64,000 nucleotides of DNA from Embleya sp040605455. GTDB taxonomy: Bacteria; Actinomycetota; Actinomycetes; Streptomycetales; Streptomycetaceae. The DNA lies in contig NZ_JBEXCV010000001.1 of NCBI RefSeq assembly GCF_040605455.1, forward strand, positions 1 to 64,000, read 5' to 3'. The notes beneath the pieces are model-generated. The model searched no databases, had not been told where the DNA came from, and saw only the letters and a list, made by a program, of their open reading frames with translations. Positions 25,866 through 34,229 of this stretch are shown here, piece by piece; the stretch's first letter is position 1, and every line of letters begins with the position of its first letter. The translations under genes were made by a program, and so were the position numbers.

Positions 25866-26644
25866 ACGGCTCCGCGGCCCCCACCTCGGCCCCGCACGAA
25901 AGCACGGCCGACGGCGCCGCCGAGCCGACCTATGACGGATACCTGCGCCTGCCGACGATTTTGACCGCACAGGCGCCGACCACGGCGGAGAGCGACCGGT
26001 ACACGCACGCCGCCGAGCACTTCTTCATCGTGGCGCACCAAAGCTGCGAGTTGTGGCTCAAACAGGCGCTCTTGGACCTGAACCTGGCCGCCGACGCGGT
26101 CCGCTCCCGGCCGCGCGACCTGGGGCTGTGTCTGGAGCAGGTCCGGCGTGTGACGCACGTACTGACCATGATCGCCGAGCACTTCACCGTCCTGGAGCGG
26201 CTGACCGTCGCCTCTTTCGCCCGATTTCGCGGTGCGCTCGGCCGGGCCAGCGGGGCCCAGTCCGGGCAGTTCCGCGCGCTCTACCGCGCGTTGGGCCTGT
26301 ACGGCGCGGACAGCGAGCTGTTCCGGGGGTTCCTGAGCGCCCTGGCCGAGCGCGATCTGACGGTGGCCGAGGTGTACCGGCGGGCGCCGCATTCCGGGCT
26401 GTCGTATCTGCTGGCCGAGGGTCTGGTCGATCTGTCGCAGGCGGTTCGCCGCTGCCAGTTGGCGCACGTCGAGGTCGTGGTCCGCCAGATCGGCGCCCGA
26501 CCGGGCACGGGCCGCACCACGGGCGCCGACTTCCTGGCCCGGCGACTCGCGGTGCCCTTCCCCGAACTCTGGGAGGCACGGACGGCGTTGCACACCCCCG
26601 GCGGGGTCGACTCAGTCGGCGTCGGCGTCCAGTACGACCGGTAG
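25862..26644 (+). CDS. Tryptophan 2,3-dioxygenase superfamily heme protein
   Basis: A 260-residue TDO-like protein: YDGYLRLPTILTAQAP, FIVAHQSCELWLKQALLDL, ASGAQSGQFR, LAEGLVDLSQAVRR and HVEVVVRQIGARPGTGRT, whose His corresponds to the proximal heme ligand, ending with FPELWEARTAL. TDO opens the indole ring of tryptophan to N-formylkynurenine; the homologue MarE instead makes an oxindole. No arylformamidase or kynureninase gene was found nearby, which weakens a kynurenine route. The 3' end overlaps the convergent P450 gene by 33 nt. Confidence 0.88.
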   Translation: MNGSAAPTSAPHESTADGAAEPTYDGYLRLPTILTAQAPTTAESDRYTHAAEHFFIVAHQSCELWLKQALLDLNLAADAVRSRPRDLGLCLEQVRRVTHVLTMIAEHFTVLERLTVASFARFRGALGRASGAQSGQFRALYRALGLYGADSELFRGFLSALAERDLTVAEVYRRAPHSGLSYLLAEGLVDLSQAVRRCQLAHVEVVVRQIGARPGTGRTTGADFLARRLAVPFPELWEARTALHTPGGVDSVGVGVQYDR

Positions 26645-27829
26645 GTCCACCAGACCGCGGAAGAACGGCGCGGGCCGCCAGCGCAGATCGCTCGCCGGCA
26701 CGGCCAACCGCATCCGGGGGAACCGGCCGAGGATCCCGCCCAGCGCCAGGCGCGCCTCCATGACCGCCAGCGGCGCGCCGATACAGCGGTGGATGCCGTG
26801 GCCGAAGCCCAGATGCGAACGCTCGGCCCGGTCGATGCGGAAGGTGTCGGGATCCGGGAAACGCTCCGGGTCCCGATTCGCCGCGTGCCACAGCGCCGCG
26901 GTGACCGCCCCGGCCGGCACCACGCCGCCGGGCAGTTCGACATCGCGCCGGGCCACCATGAACGCGATGCCGGCCGGCCCGTCGTAGCGCAGGATCTCGT
27001 CGAGCGCCGCCGGCAACAGCGAGGGCTCGGCGGCCAGTCGGGCGCGCTCACCCGGGTGGGTCAGCAATAGCATGATGCCGGTCGCGATCAGGTTCACCGT
27101 GGTCTCGTGGCCGGCCACCAGCAACATAAAGGCCATACCGACCAGTTCGGCCTCGGACAACCCTTCGTCGCCGTCTCGGGCCTCGACCAGGGCGCTGAGC
27201 AGGTCCCTGCCGGGCCGGGCGCGCTTGCGCCGGATCAGGTCGAGGAAGTACGCCAGCAGGTCCTCCTGAGCCTGCCGCAGCAGCCGCTGCGAGTCCGGAC
27301 GCGCGCTGGAGACCATGCCGTCCGTCCACGCGCGAAAGTCGTCGCGGTCGGTCACGGGCACCCCGAGCAGCTCGCAGATGACGGTGATCGGCAGCGGATG
27401 GGCCACGGCCGTGATCAGGTCGAACGGCCGGGTACGCGGGGCCGCGTCGAGCAGTCCCGCGAGGATGCTCTCGACTCGTTCGGCCAGCAGGTTGACCCGG
27501 CGGGTGCTGAACGCGCTCTGCACGAGCTTGCGCACCCTGGTGTGGTCGGGTGGGTCGAGGGTGAGCAGGTTCCGGTTCATCGCGCTGTCCGGATCACCGG
27601 TCAGCGCGGTCGCCTCCGGCGGGGCCAGGTGCAGGTCACGGCTGAACCCGGGGTCGGTCAGGCCGGCGCGGACGTCCTCGTACCGGGTCAGCAGCCACAT
27701 GTCGAAGCCCTGCGGCGTCGCGATGCGGTGCACCGGCGTGGTCCGCCGCAGATGCGCGTAGGTGGGATAGGGGTCGGCCAGGAAGGCCGGGCTGAACAGC
27801 GGTGGTACGAGGGGTGCTTCCTGTTTCAT
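26612..27829 (-). CDS. Cytochrome P450 (CYP107-like)
   Basis: A 405-residue bacterial P450 with canonical motifs: I-helix LLVAGHETTVNL, ExxR in ALDEILRYDGP, and heme loop FGHGIHRCIGAPLA. Unlike the two other cluster P450s (19320-20570, 40753-42030), its I-helix acid is conserved, so it belongs to a different subfamily and probably hydroxylates a free or late-stage substrate. It is convergent with the TDO-like gene and overlaps it by 33 nt. Confidence 0.93.
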   Translation of the reverse strand: MKQEAPLVPPLFSPAFLADPYPTYAHLRRTTPVHRIATPQGFDMWLLTRYEDVRAGLTDPGFSRDLHLAPPEATALTGDPDSAMNRNLLTLDPPDHTRVRKLVQSAFSTRRVNLLAERVESILAGLLDAAPRTRPFDLITAVAHPLPITVICELLGVPVTDRDDFRAWTDGMVSSARPDSQRLLRQAQEDLLAYFLDLIRRKRARPGRDLLSALVEARDGDEGLSEAELVGMAFMLLVAGHETTVNLIATGIMLLLTHPGERARLAAEPSLLPAALDEILRYDGPAGIAFMVARRDVELPGGVVPAGAVTAALWHAANRDPERFPDPDTFRIDRAERSHLGFGHGIHRCIGAPLAVMEARLALGGILGRFPRMRLAVPASDLRWRPAPFFRGLVDLPVVLDADAD

Positions 27830-27854
27830 CGCTTACCCGTTCCGGTGTCTGCAC

Positions 27855-27950
27855 GGGGGCATGGGGGCATGGGGGCATGGGAGGCATCGGGTCCGTGGAC
27901 CCGCGGGTCCGCAGGCCCACGGGCCCACGGGCCCACGGGCGCCCGCAGGC
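27855..27950. repeat. GC-rich short direct repeats in the P450/hydrolase gap
   Basis: Three 8-bp units of gggggcat occupy 27855-27878, and 27911-27950 contains cccacggg repeated with flanking gcaggc/gcccgc arms that could pair. They fill most of the 127-bp gap between the P450 start and the end of the secreted hydrolase gene. They may act as a terminator for the hydrolase or simply be slippage sequence. Confidence 0.5.
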
Positions 27951-27956
27951 TCACGC

Positions 27957-29489
27957 TCAGGAGGCGGCGGCGTCCGGCGGCGCGGCCGGCGCGGGCAACG
28001 TGCAACTCGCCCCCCGATCGGGCAGGCGGCCGGACCCGAGGTAGGCCGCGATCGCACCGTCGACGCACGCACTGCCCCGGCCGAACGCGGTGTGCCCGTC
28101 GCCCTTGACGCTCAACAGCCGCGCTCGGCCCATGGTTTCGGTGACGTCGCGAGCCCAGGCGAGCGGAGCGAGCGGGTCGCCCTCGACGCCGATCACCAGC
28201 GCCCGGTCCCGGCCGGTGTAGCGCCACGGGCCCTGGAACCGGTGGTCGGCCCGGACCGGCCACAGCGCGCACTTGAGTTCGCCGTAGCCGTACAGCCGGC
28301 CGAAGTGCGGCGACACCGCGGCCGCCGCCGTGAAGTGCCGGTCGTGTGCGCGCAGGTCGGTGGGGACGTCCCGGTCCAGGCAGGAGTTCGCGAGCTGCTG
28401 GGCGGTCACCTCGTCCGGGCCGGTGGGCGGCTCCGTCGTGGGCACGTCCTGGGCGGCCGTCGCGGACAGGTACGCGGCGAAGCGGGGCCAATCGGCGGAG
28501 TTGATCAATCCGCCGATGACCTGGGTGAGCAGCAGGCCACCGGTGAGGATGTCGTGCCGACCCGGGTACGCGAGCCGGTTGCGCTCCAGCTTGTCCACCA
28601 GGGCGTCGAAGGCGCCCGCCGGGTCGCCGGCGCCGAACGAGCACATCGCCGGCGTGGCCCGGCACCAGTCGAGGAAGCGGCCCAGCGCGAACTCGCTCGC
28701 GGCGAGCTGCTCCCGGTCGAAGCGCAGCGGATCCGAGACGTACCCGCGGCCGTCGATCGCCCCGTCCAGGACCATCGAGCCGACCCGGCGCGGATAGCGC
28801 GCGGCGTAGATCTGTCCGAGCACCGTCCCGTACGACTGGCCCAGGTAGTTGAGCCGGTCGTCGCCCACCGCCCGGCGCAGCAGGTCCAGGTCGGCGGCCG
28901 AGTCGGCGGTGCTCATGGTGCGCAGCAGGGCCGGGTCGGTGTTGCGCCCGCACGCGCTGGTCAGCGCCTTGGCCTCGGCCAGTTTGGCCGGGCGGTCGGC
29001 GAGCGTGGGGTAGGCGGGCAGCGGCTCCTCGATCTCCCGCTCCTGCTCGTAGGTCATGCAGTGCGCGCTCGGCGAGCTGTTCGACTGGCCGCGCTGGTCG
29101 AAGCCGACCACGTCGAACCGGTCCGCGAGCGCGGCGAAGGGCGCCGTGCGGGTGCGCAGCAGGGCCACGCCGTTGCCGCCCTGGAGCCCTCCGTTGACGA
29201 AGAGCGAGCCGATCCGGTGCGCCCGGTCCCGGGCCGGGATGCGGATCAGGGCCAGGTCGGTGGTCCGGCCGTCGGCCGTCGCGCCCGGTTGCATGGGCAC
29301 GGTGGCGGTCGCGCACTCGAAGCCGCCGCCGCAACCGACCCAGGTCAGCTTCGGCACCTTGGGCGTGGGGGCCGCGACGGCCGAGGACGGTACGGCGAGC
29401 ATGGTCGCCACGGCGGCCAGGACGGTGACCGTGGACACGAGCCACGAGCGGCGGCGGGACGTGGTCGGTGGTCGCGACTGCGACTGCAC
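27957..29489 (-). CDS. Secreted S33-family alpha/beta hydrolase (tripeptidyl aminopeptidase-like)
   Basis: A 510-residue exported hydrolase: twin basic residues in TSRRRSWLV, a hydrophobic core and an AVAAP cleavage region; nucleophile elbow LGQSYGTVLGQ, acid in VIGVEGDPLAPL, His in KGDGHTAFGRG, and a C-terminal TAP-like domain. GTG at 29489 has GAGGAG 6 nt upstream. The family cleaves N-terminal tri- and dipeptides outside the cell. It could process a leader or degrade the product extracellularly, but such genes are common in Streptomyces and this one may be unrelated to the pathway. Confidence 0.9.
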   Translation of the reverse strand: MQSQSRPPTTSRRRSWLVSTVTVLAAVATMLAVPSSAVAAPTPKVPKLTWVGCGGGFECATATVPMQPGATADGRTTDLALIRIPARDRAHRIGSLFVNGGLQGGNGVALLRTRTAPFAALADRFDVVGFDQRGQSNSSPSAHCMTYEQEREIEEPLPAYPTLADRPAKLAEAKALTSACGRNTDPALLRTMSTADSAADLDLLRRAVGDDRLNYLGQSYGTVLGQIYAARYPRRVGSMVLDGAIDGRGYVSDPLRFDREQLAASEFALGRFLDWCRATPAMCSFGAGDPAGAFDALVDKLERNRLAYPGRHDILTGGLLLTQVIGGLINSADWPRFAAYLSATAAQDVPTTEPPTGPDEVTAQQLANSCLDRDVPTDLRAHDRHFTAAAAVSPHFGRLYGYGELKCALWPVRADHRFQGPWRYTGRDRALVIGVEGDPLAPLAWARDVTETMGRARLLSVKGDGHTAFGRGSACVDGAIAAYLGSGRLPDRGASCTLPAPAAPPDAAAS

Positions 29490-29687
29490 GGTGGTCTCCT
29501 CGCGATCGGGCGCGCCTCGCCCGACTGGTGGGCGCGCGGTACGACGGGCGCCACCACATGCTCGAACATCACCCGCCCGGCCGCGCGAGATCTTTGCCGG
29601 ATCTGTCGCGATCGGCGCGCGGTACCGGCGGGCCGGGCGGGCGAGTCGGTTGCGGCGGGCGATCGACTCCGCCCCTCGGCTCCCGGC

Positions 29688-30857
29688 TCAGTCCGCGAAC
29701 GCCGTCTCGGCCTTCGCGCAGCCCCGGAACGGCGCGATGTCGGCCGCGAGCTTCTCGATGCCCTCGCGATCCGCCTTGCGCAGTGCGCGCACCGCCTCCA
29801 CGGTCAGCCGCAGCGTCCGGCCCTTCTTCTGCGCGCGCCAAAGCGCCGCGAGTTCGCCGTCACGCAGGACCACGCCGGGGTTCCCGGTGTGCTTCCACAC
29901 CTGCTTGTGCAGCTTGCGGTCGGGGACGGCGGTGGCGCGGTCGCGCAGGTGCAGCCATGGGTCATAGGCCGGCAGCACGCGCAGTCCGCGCACTTCGGGC
30001 GGCGCGATGAGCGCCTCGTGGTCGTCGCGGTGGATCCACGTCGTGCGCCCGTCGAAGCGCACCTCACGCAGTTCGTCGGCCGCCGCCTGCCACGCCTTGG
30101 CCGCGACGGTTTGCGCGGTGCCCGCCCACTCCGCGAGGTGTTCGGGCGTGGAGGGCCCGTACGCACGCAGGTATCGGCGGACGAACTCCTTGCGGGCGGC
30201 CGCCGCCGACCGGTGCGGCGGCTTCTTGCCCAGCCACTGGTCGGTACGCACGAACGATGCCTCGCGGCCCTCGCGCGGCGCGATCACGAACAGGCCGGTG
30301 AGCGAGACGGCCCGGGCCAGGATGGCGGTGAAGCTGCTGAAGGTGTCCGGCTCGAACCAACCGGAGAACTCGTCGGGCATCCGCTTCCCCAGCGCGACAC
30401 CGAGCTCGCGCTTGGTCAACACCTGTCCGTCCAAGGCGTCTTCGATCGCCACCCGGGTCAGCTCCACGACCTCCACCGCCGAGCGCTTGGTCCCGTCGAG
30501 CATCGGGACGAAACCCTGCACGGCCACCCGCCAGGACTCCTCGTCCTCGGGCAACATCGGCCGGGTGAACACGGGCAGGTCGCGGGTGGGGAACAGGTAC
30601 GGCGACTGGCGCACCGCCCACGCCTGGAGCAGCGACTTGTCCTCGGCCAGCGCCCGATCCACCTCGGCCGCGGTCAGCCCCGGGGATCGGGCCAGGAGCG
30701 CGAGCGGGCCGTTGCCGGGTGGGGTGTTCTGCGCCCCGGCTGCGGCCGCCGCGGCCGACAGGTCGGGGGCCGGTTCCGCGTCGGTCAGATGGTGGCCGGC
30801 CGCGCGGAACGCGAGCACCTGTTCCCGGTCCACCTGTTCGCTGTCGACTTCGCTCAC
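29688..30857 (-). CDS. Winged-helix (HTH_42 superfamily) DNA-binding protein
   Basis: A 389-residue member of the HTH_42 superfamily, which includes the DNA glycosylases AlkZ and AlkX/YcaQ. Landmarks: LTAAEVDRALAEDKSLLQAW, QSPYLFPTRDLPVF, and a C-terminal LPAYDPWLHLRDRA segment. The catalytic Q-x-Q of AlkZ is not kept; the site reads GAQNTPPG. It belongs to the actinobacterial GxQNxPPG group of unknown function. GTG at 30857 follows GAGGTG. A DNA-repair or resistance role is conceivable only if the product attacks DNA. Confidence 0.8.
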   Translation of the reverse strand: MSEVDSEQVDREQVLAFRAAGHHLTDAEPAPDLSAAAAAAGAQNTPPGNGPLALLARSPGLTAAEVDRALAEDKSLLQAWAVRQSPYLFPTRDLPVFTRPMLPEDEESWRVAVQGFVPMLDGTKRSAVEVVELTRVAIEDALDGQVLTKRELGVALGKRMPDEFSGWFEPDTFSSFTAILARAVSLTGLFVIAPREGREASFVRTDQWLGKKPPHRSAAAARKEFVRRYLRAYGPSTPEHLAEWAGTAQTVAAKAWQAAADELREVRFDGRTTWIHRDDHEALIAPPEVRGLRVLPAYDPWLHLRDRATAVPDRKLHKQVWKHTGNPGVVLRDGELAALWRAQKKGRTLRLTVEAVRALRKADREGIEKLAADIAPFRGCAKAETAFAD

Positions 30858-31112
30858 GAGCGCACCTCTTCGTTCGATCGCCTTCTCGGACGGTCGGGTT
30901 CTCGGACGGTCGGTCGCCTTCGGGTCGATCGCCTTCTCGGACGTTCGGGAATGCACCACGATGCTACGCGGATATCCGTCGGCGCCCGGAATTTCAACGG
31001 ATTCCGTACAGAGACGCGACAGAATCTTTGCGGCCTTCGCCGATCCGAGGTAATCGTGCAGTAATGCGATTGCCCCGGGAAATGAGGCGCGTGCCGAGTC
31101 GCCTCGGAACGG
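30858..31112. promoter_or_regulatory. Divergent promoter region with a 25-bp direct repeat
   Basis: This 255-bp gap separates the minus-strand winged-helix gene from the plus-strand A-PCP-C NRPS gene. A 25-bp sequence starting tcgatcgccttctcgg occurs at 30874-30898 and 30925-30949 with one mismatch, and part of it recurs between them. The NRPS-proximal half is AT-richer and probably holds the NRPS promoter. Confidence 0.55.
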
Positions 31113-34100
31113 ATGACGATGCCTGTTCCTGATCGCGAGAGCAAAACGAGTATCACCTGCGCCGAGCCGCCGATCGTGTCCCTTCCGGATTCGGTGGCCA
31201 TGGTCGCCCGCCGTTCGCCGGACCTGACGGCCGTCTTCGACGCCGGCGGCGAGACCTCGTTCGCCGCACTGGACGCGGCCGCGGACCGCTGGGCGGCGGC
31301 GGTGGCCGATCGGGTCGCCCCCGGGGGGTGGGTGGCGGTGTGCGGACGGCGCGGGTCGGCCCTGGTGGCGGCGGCGTTGGGCTGTCTGCGGGCCGGCCGG
31401 GTGTATGTCCCGCTGGATCCCGCCCACCCCGGCGAGCGGATCGCGCTGACCCTGTCGGATGCGCGCCCCGAACTCGTGCTGGTGGACCGGCATGCGCCGG
31501 CGGCGGTCGTCGACGCGGCCCCGGCGCTGCGCCTGGACGCGGAGCCGCCGGGCGGCACGGCGCGTCCGGTGCGGCTGTTCCGTTCGGATCCGGCGTATGT
31601 GATCTACACGTCGGGCTCGACCGGCACGCCCAAGGGCGTGGTGGCCACGCACGGCGGACTGGCGACCCTGGTCCGGGCGTTGTCCGCCCGGGGGCCGGCG
31701 ATGGCCGAGGGCGACGTCGTGTTGTCGGTGGCCTCGATCGCGTTCGACATGTCCATCACCGACGTGTTCGTTCCGTTGGCGGCGGGCGCGTCCGTCGTAC
31801 TGCCGGCCGATGATCGCACCCGCGACCCCGACGTGCTGCTCGACCTGATCGACCGGCACCGGGTGTCCACGGTCCTGGCCACGCCGTCGCTGTGGCGGAT
31901 GCTGGTGCTCGCGGGGCTGGGGACGGACGGCCGGCATCGGGTGCGGGCGTTCGGCGGCGGCGAGAAGCTGACCGAACGTCTCGCCCGCGAACTCTTGGCA
32001 CGAACCCGGTCGTTGCACAACGGCTACGGCCCGACGGAGACCACGGTCTACGCCACGTTCGCGCCGATCTCGGACCCGACCCGGCTGCCGCTGGGTGATG
32101 CCATCCCGGGCACTCGGCTCTACGTCCTGGACCAGGACGGCGAGTTGCTCCCGCCGGGGCCGCGCGGCGAGTTGTACGTGGGCGGCCTCCAGGTGTCCTG
32201 TGGCTACCATCGGCGACCGGCGCTGACCGCCGAGAAGTTCGTCCCGGACCCGTTCTCCGGCGTGCTCGGCGCGCGCATGTACCGCACCGGTGACGTGGTC
32301 CGGCTGTCCGCGGACGGCGATCTGCATTTCCTCGGGCGCACCGACGACCAGGTCAAGATCCGCGGCCATCGGGTCGAACCCGGCGAGGTGGTGGCCGTGT
32401 TGGAGAAGGCGGCCTCGATCCGCCAGGCGGCGGTGCTGGTACACGCGGACACGCTCGCCGCCTATCTGGTGGCCGAGCCGGGGCACGCGCCGAGCGTGGC
32501 CGACGTCCGCGCTCATGCCCGCCTGTTCCTGCCGGAGCCGATGGTGCCCGATCGGCTGGCGTTCCTGCCCGCGCTGCCGATGACGGGCAACGGGAAGGTG
32601 GATCACGCGGCGCTGCTCGCGTGGCAGGAACCCGGCGTCCCGGGCGAGGGCGAAGAGGGGGACGAACGTGGAGCCGGCGCCGACGACGGCGAGGCCCCAC
32701 AGGGTCCGACCGAGACGGCGGTGGCCAAGGTCTGGGGCGAGGTACTGGGCCTGACCGAGATCGACGCCCGGACCAGCTTCTTCGACTTGGGCGGACACTC
32801 CCTGCTCGCCATGGAGGTGGTCTCCCGGCTGCGCACCGAGTACGAACTCGAACTTCCGGTGTGGGAGTTGTTCGCCGAGCCGACGGTGCGCGCCTGGGCC
32901 GCGGTGGTCGATCGCGCGGCGGCTTCGCCGGCGACCGGCGAGGCCGCCGACCACAGGGTCGCCCTGTCGCCCGAGCAGCGTGCGCTGTGCCACGCCGAAC
33001 GACTGGTGCCCGGGATCACCTCTCCCGGTCTGACGGTTCGGGCCAGGCTGACGGGCGCGGTGGACACCGGCCGGGTGGCCGAGGCGCTGACGGCGGTGGT
33101 GCGACGCCAGGAGTGTCTGCGTACCCGGTTCGAACCGGTCGCCGAGTACGGCAGCCAACTGATCTCGCGCTACGTGGAGTTCGATCTGTTCGAGGAGGAT
33201 CTGCGAGGCGCCGCGGCGACCGGCGCGACCGGGCTCGACGAGGCGATGGAGGCCCCGTTCGACCTGGCCGAGGGGCCGCTGTTGCGGGCGGCACTGCGCC
33301 AGTTCGAGGACGAGCGGTTCGAGTTGGAGATCCGCGTACACGACGCGGTGGCCGACGCGGCATCGCTCGCGGTGATCGTGTCGGAGTTCGCGGACGCCTA
33401 TGCCGGCGAGGTCGCGGCCGAACCCGTCGGGGGGCGCTTCGCCACGCTTGCCCAGGCTCGGCGCGAGGCATCGTCCGGGGTGGCCCTGGCGGACGCGGTC
33501 ACCGCGTTCCGGGCCTCGCTTGCCGACACCGTGCCGGTCCCCGAGGGCGGGTACGACACGGGCCTGGTGCCCGTTCGGCTCGACGCGGCGGCAGTTCGTG
33601 TGTTGTCCGACCTGGCGCCGGCGCGCGGCGTCTCGGTGGAGTACGCGCTGACGCGGGCGCTGCTGCGGGTGCTGCCCCGGGAGTGGGGATCGTCCGTCGT
33701 GGTCGGCAGGGTCGAGCCGGGCCGTTCGGCGGATACGCGCGATCTGGTCGCCCCGCTGTCGACCCTGACGTTGTCGGCGGTGCGTCGGGCCGAGGACGCC
33801 GAGGACGCCGAGGACGCCGACGGTGTCGAACCGGCCGATCCGGTCTCGGCGGTGGGCGTGACCGGACGGGCGGCGAACGGCTCGGCGATACCCGCACAGG
33901 CCCTCCTGGACGCGGGCGTGCGCAGCGGGGCGCCGGAACTGCGCCGGGCCCTGCCGTGGGTGGCCCTGACCCTGCGCAAGTCGTTGCCGGCGCCGCGTGA
34001 ACTCGCCCGCGGGGTGTGGCTGGAGCCGGTGTCGCCGGAGTCGGGGGCCGTGCCGGCCGAGGGCGCCCAACGCACCGCGCTGCCGGTGTCGATGGACCTG

Positions 34101-34229
34101 TGGGCGGACGGCGAGGACGTGGTGGGTCTGCTTCAGCACCGCGTCGACCTGCTCGACGCGGACGCCGCGGGTGAGCTGGTACGGCGCTTCGCCGAAGCCG
34201 TCGGGGCCAAGCGGTCGACCCTGGCCTGA
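31113..34229 (+). CDS. NRPS, A-PCP-C with an inactive C domain
   Basis: A 1038-residue protein. The A domain (about residues 20-510) has YTSGSTGTPKG, FDMSITDVF, GYGPTETTVYA, YRTGDVVRL and GRTDDQVKIRG, with the A10 lysine in TGNGKVDH. The PCP serine lies near residue 560 (FFDLGGHSLLAMEVV). The C domain (about 620-1035) keeps its fold but HHxxxDG reads HDAVADA, so the catalytic second His is Asp. A 9-bp triplet repeat encodes EDAEDAEDAD in the C domain. Manual pocket reading (D, M, T, L, F, G, G, V, Y) matches no code I know. It starts a plus-strand unit of one gene, with no promoter pattern clear by eye. Confidence 0.92.
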   Translation: MTMPVPDRESKTSITCAEPPIVSLPDSVAMVARRSPDLTAVFDAGGETSFAALDAAADRWAAAVADRVAPGGWVAVCGRRGSALVAAALGCLRAGRVYVPLDPAHPGERIALTLSDARPELVLVDRHAPAAVVDAAPALRLDAEPPGGTARPVRLFRSDPAYVIYTSGSTGTPKGVVATHGGLATLVRALSARGPAMAEGDVVLSVASIAFDMSITDVFVPLAAGASVVLPADDRTRDPDVLLDLIDRHRVSTVLATPSLWRMLVLAGLGTDGRHRVRAFGGGEKLTERLARELLARTRSLHNGYGPTETTVYATFAPISDPTRLPLGDAIPGTRLYVLDQDGELLPPGPRGELYVGGLQVSCGYHRRPALTAEKFVPDPFSGVLGARMYRTGDVVRLSADGDLHFLGRTDDQVKIRGHRVEPGEVVAVLEKAASIRQAAVLVHADTLAAYLVAEPGHAPSVADVRAHARLFLPEPMVPDRLAFLPALPMTGNGKVDHAALLAWQEPGVPGEGEEGDERGAGADDGEAPQGPTETAVAKVWGEVLGLTEIDARTSFFDLGGHSLLAMEVVSRLRTEYELELPVWELFAEPTVRAWAAVVDRAAASPATGEAADHRVALSPEQRALCHAERLVPGITSPGLTVRARLTGAVDTGRVAEALTAVVRRQECLRTRFEPVAEYGSQLISRYVEFDLFEEDLRGAAATGATGLDEAMEAPFDLAEGPLLRAALRQFEDERFELEIRVHDAVADAASLAVIVSEFADAYAGEVAAEPVGGRFATLAQARREASSGVALADAVTAFRASLADTVPVPEGGYDTGLVPVRLDAAAVRVLSDLAPARGVSVEYALTRALLRVLPREWGSSVVVGRVEPGRSADTRDLVAPLSTLTLSAVRRAEDAEDAEDADGVEPADPVSAVGVTGRAANGSAIPAQALLDAGVRSGAPELRRALPWVALTLRKSLPAPRELARGVWLEPVSPESGAVPAEGAQRTALPVSMDLWADGEDVVGLLQHRVDLLDADAAGELVRRFAEAVGAKRSTLA

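Noticed and set aside
22563..26644. Quinoxaline-type 3-hydroxyquinaldate pathway (thiocoraline/luzopeptin-like)
   Set aside because: TDO, aminotransferase, P450 and an A-PCP are present and piperazate also occurs in luzopeptin, but no arylformamidase was found, the A-PCP pocket looks aliphatic, and the diaminobutyrate genes do not fit luzopeptin. Kept only as an alternative.
29688..30857. AlkZ-type self-resistance DNA glycosylase
   Set aside because: The AlkZ Q-x-Q active-site motif is absent, and the sequence fits a common actinobacterial group of unknown function.
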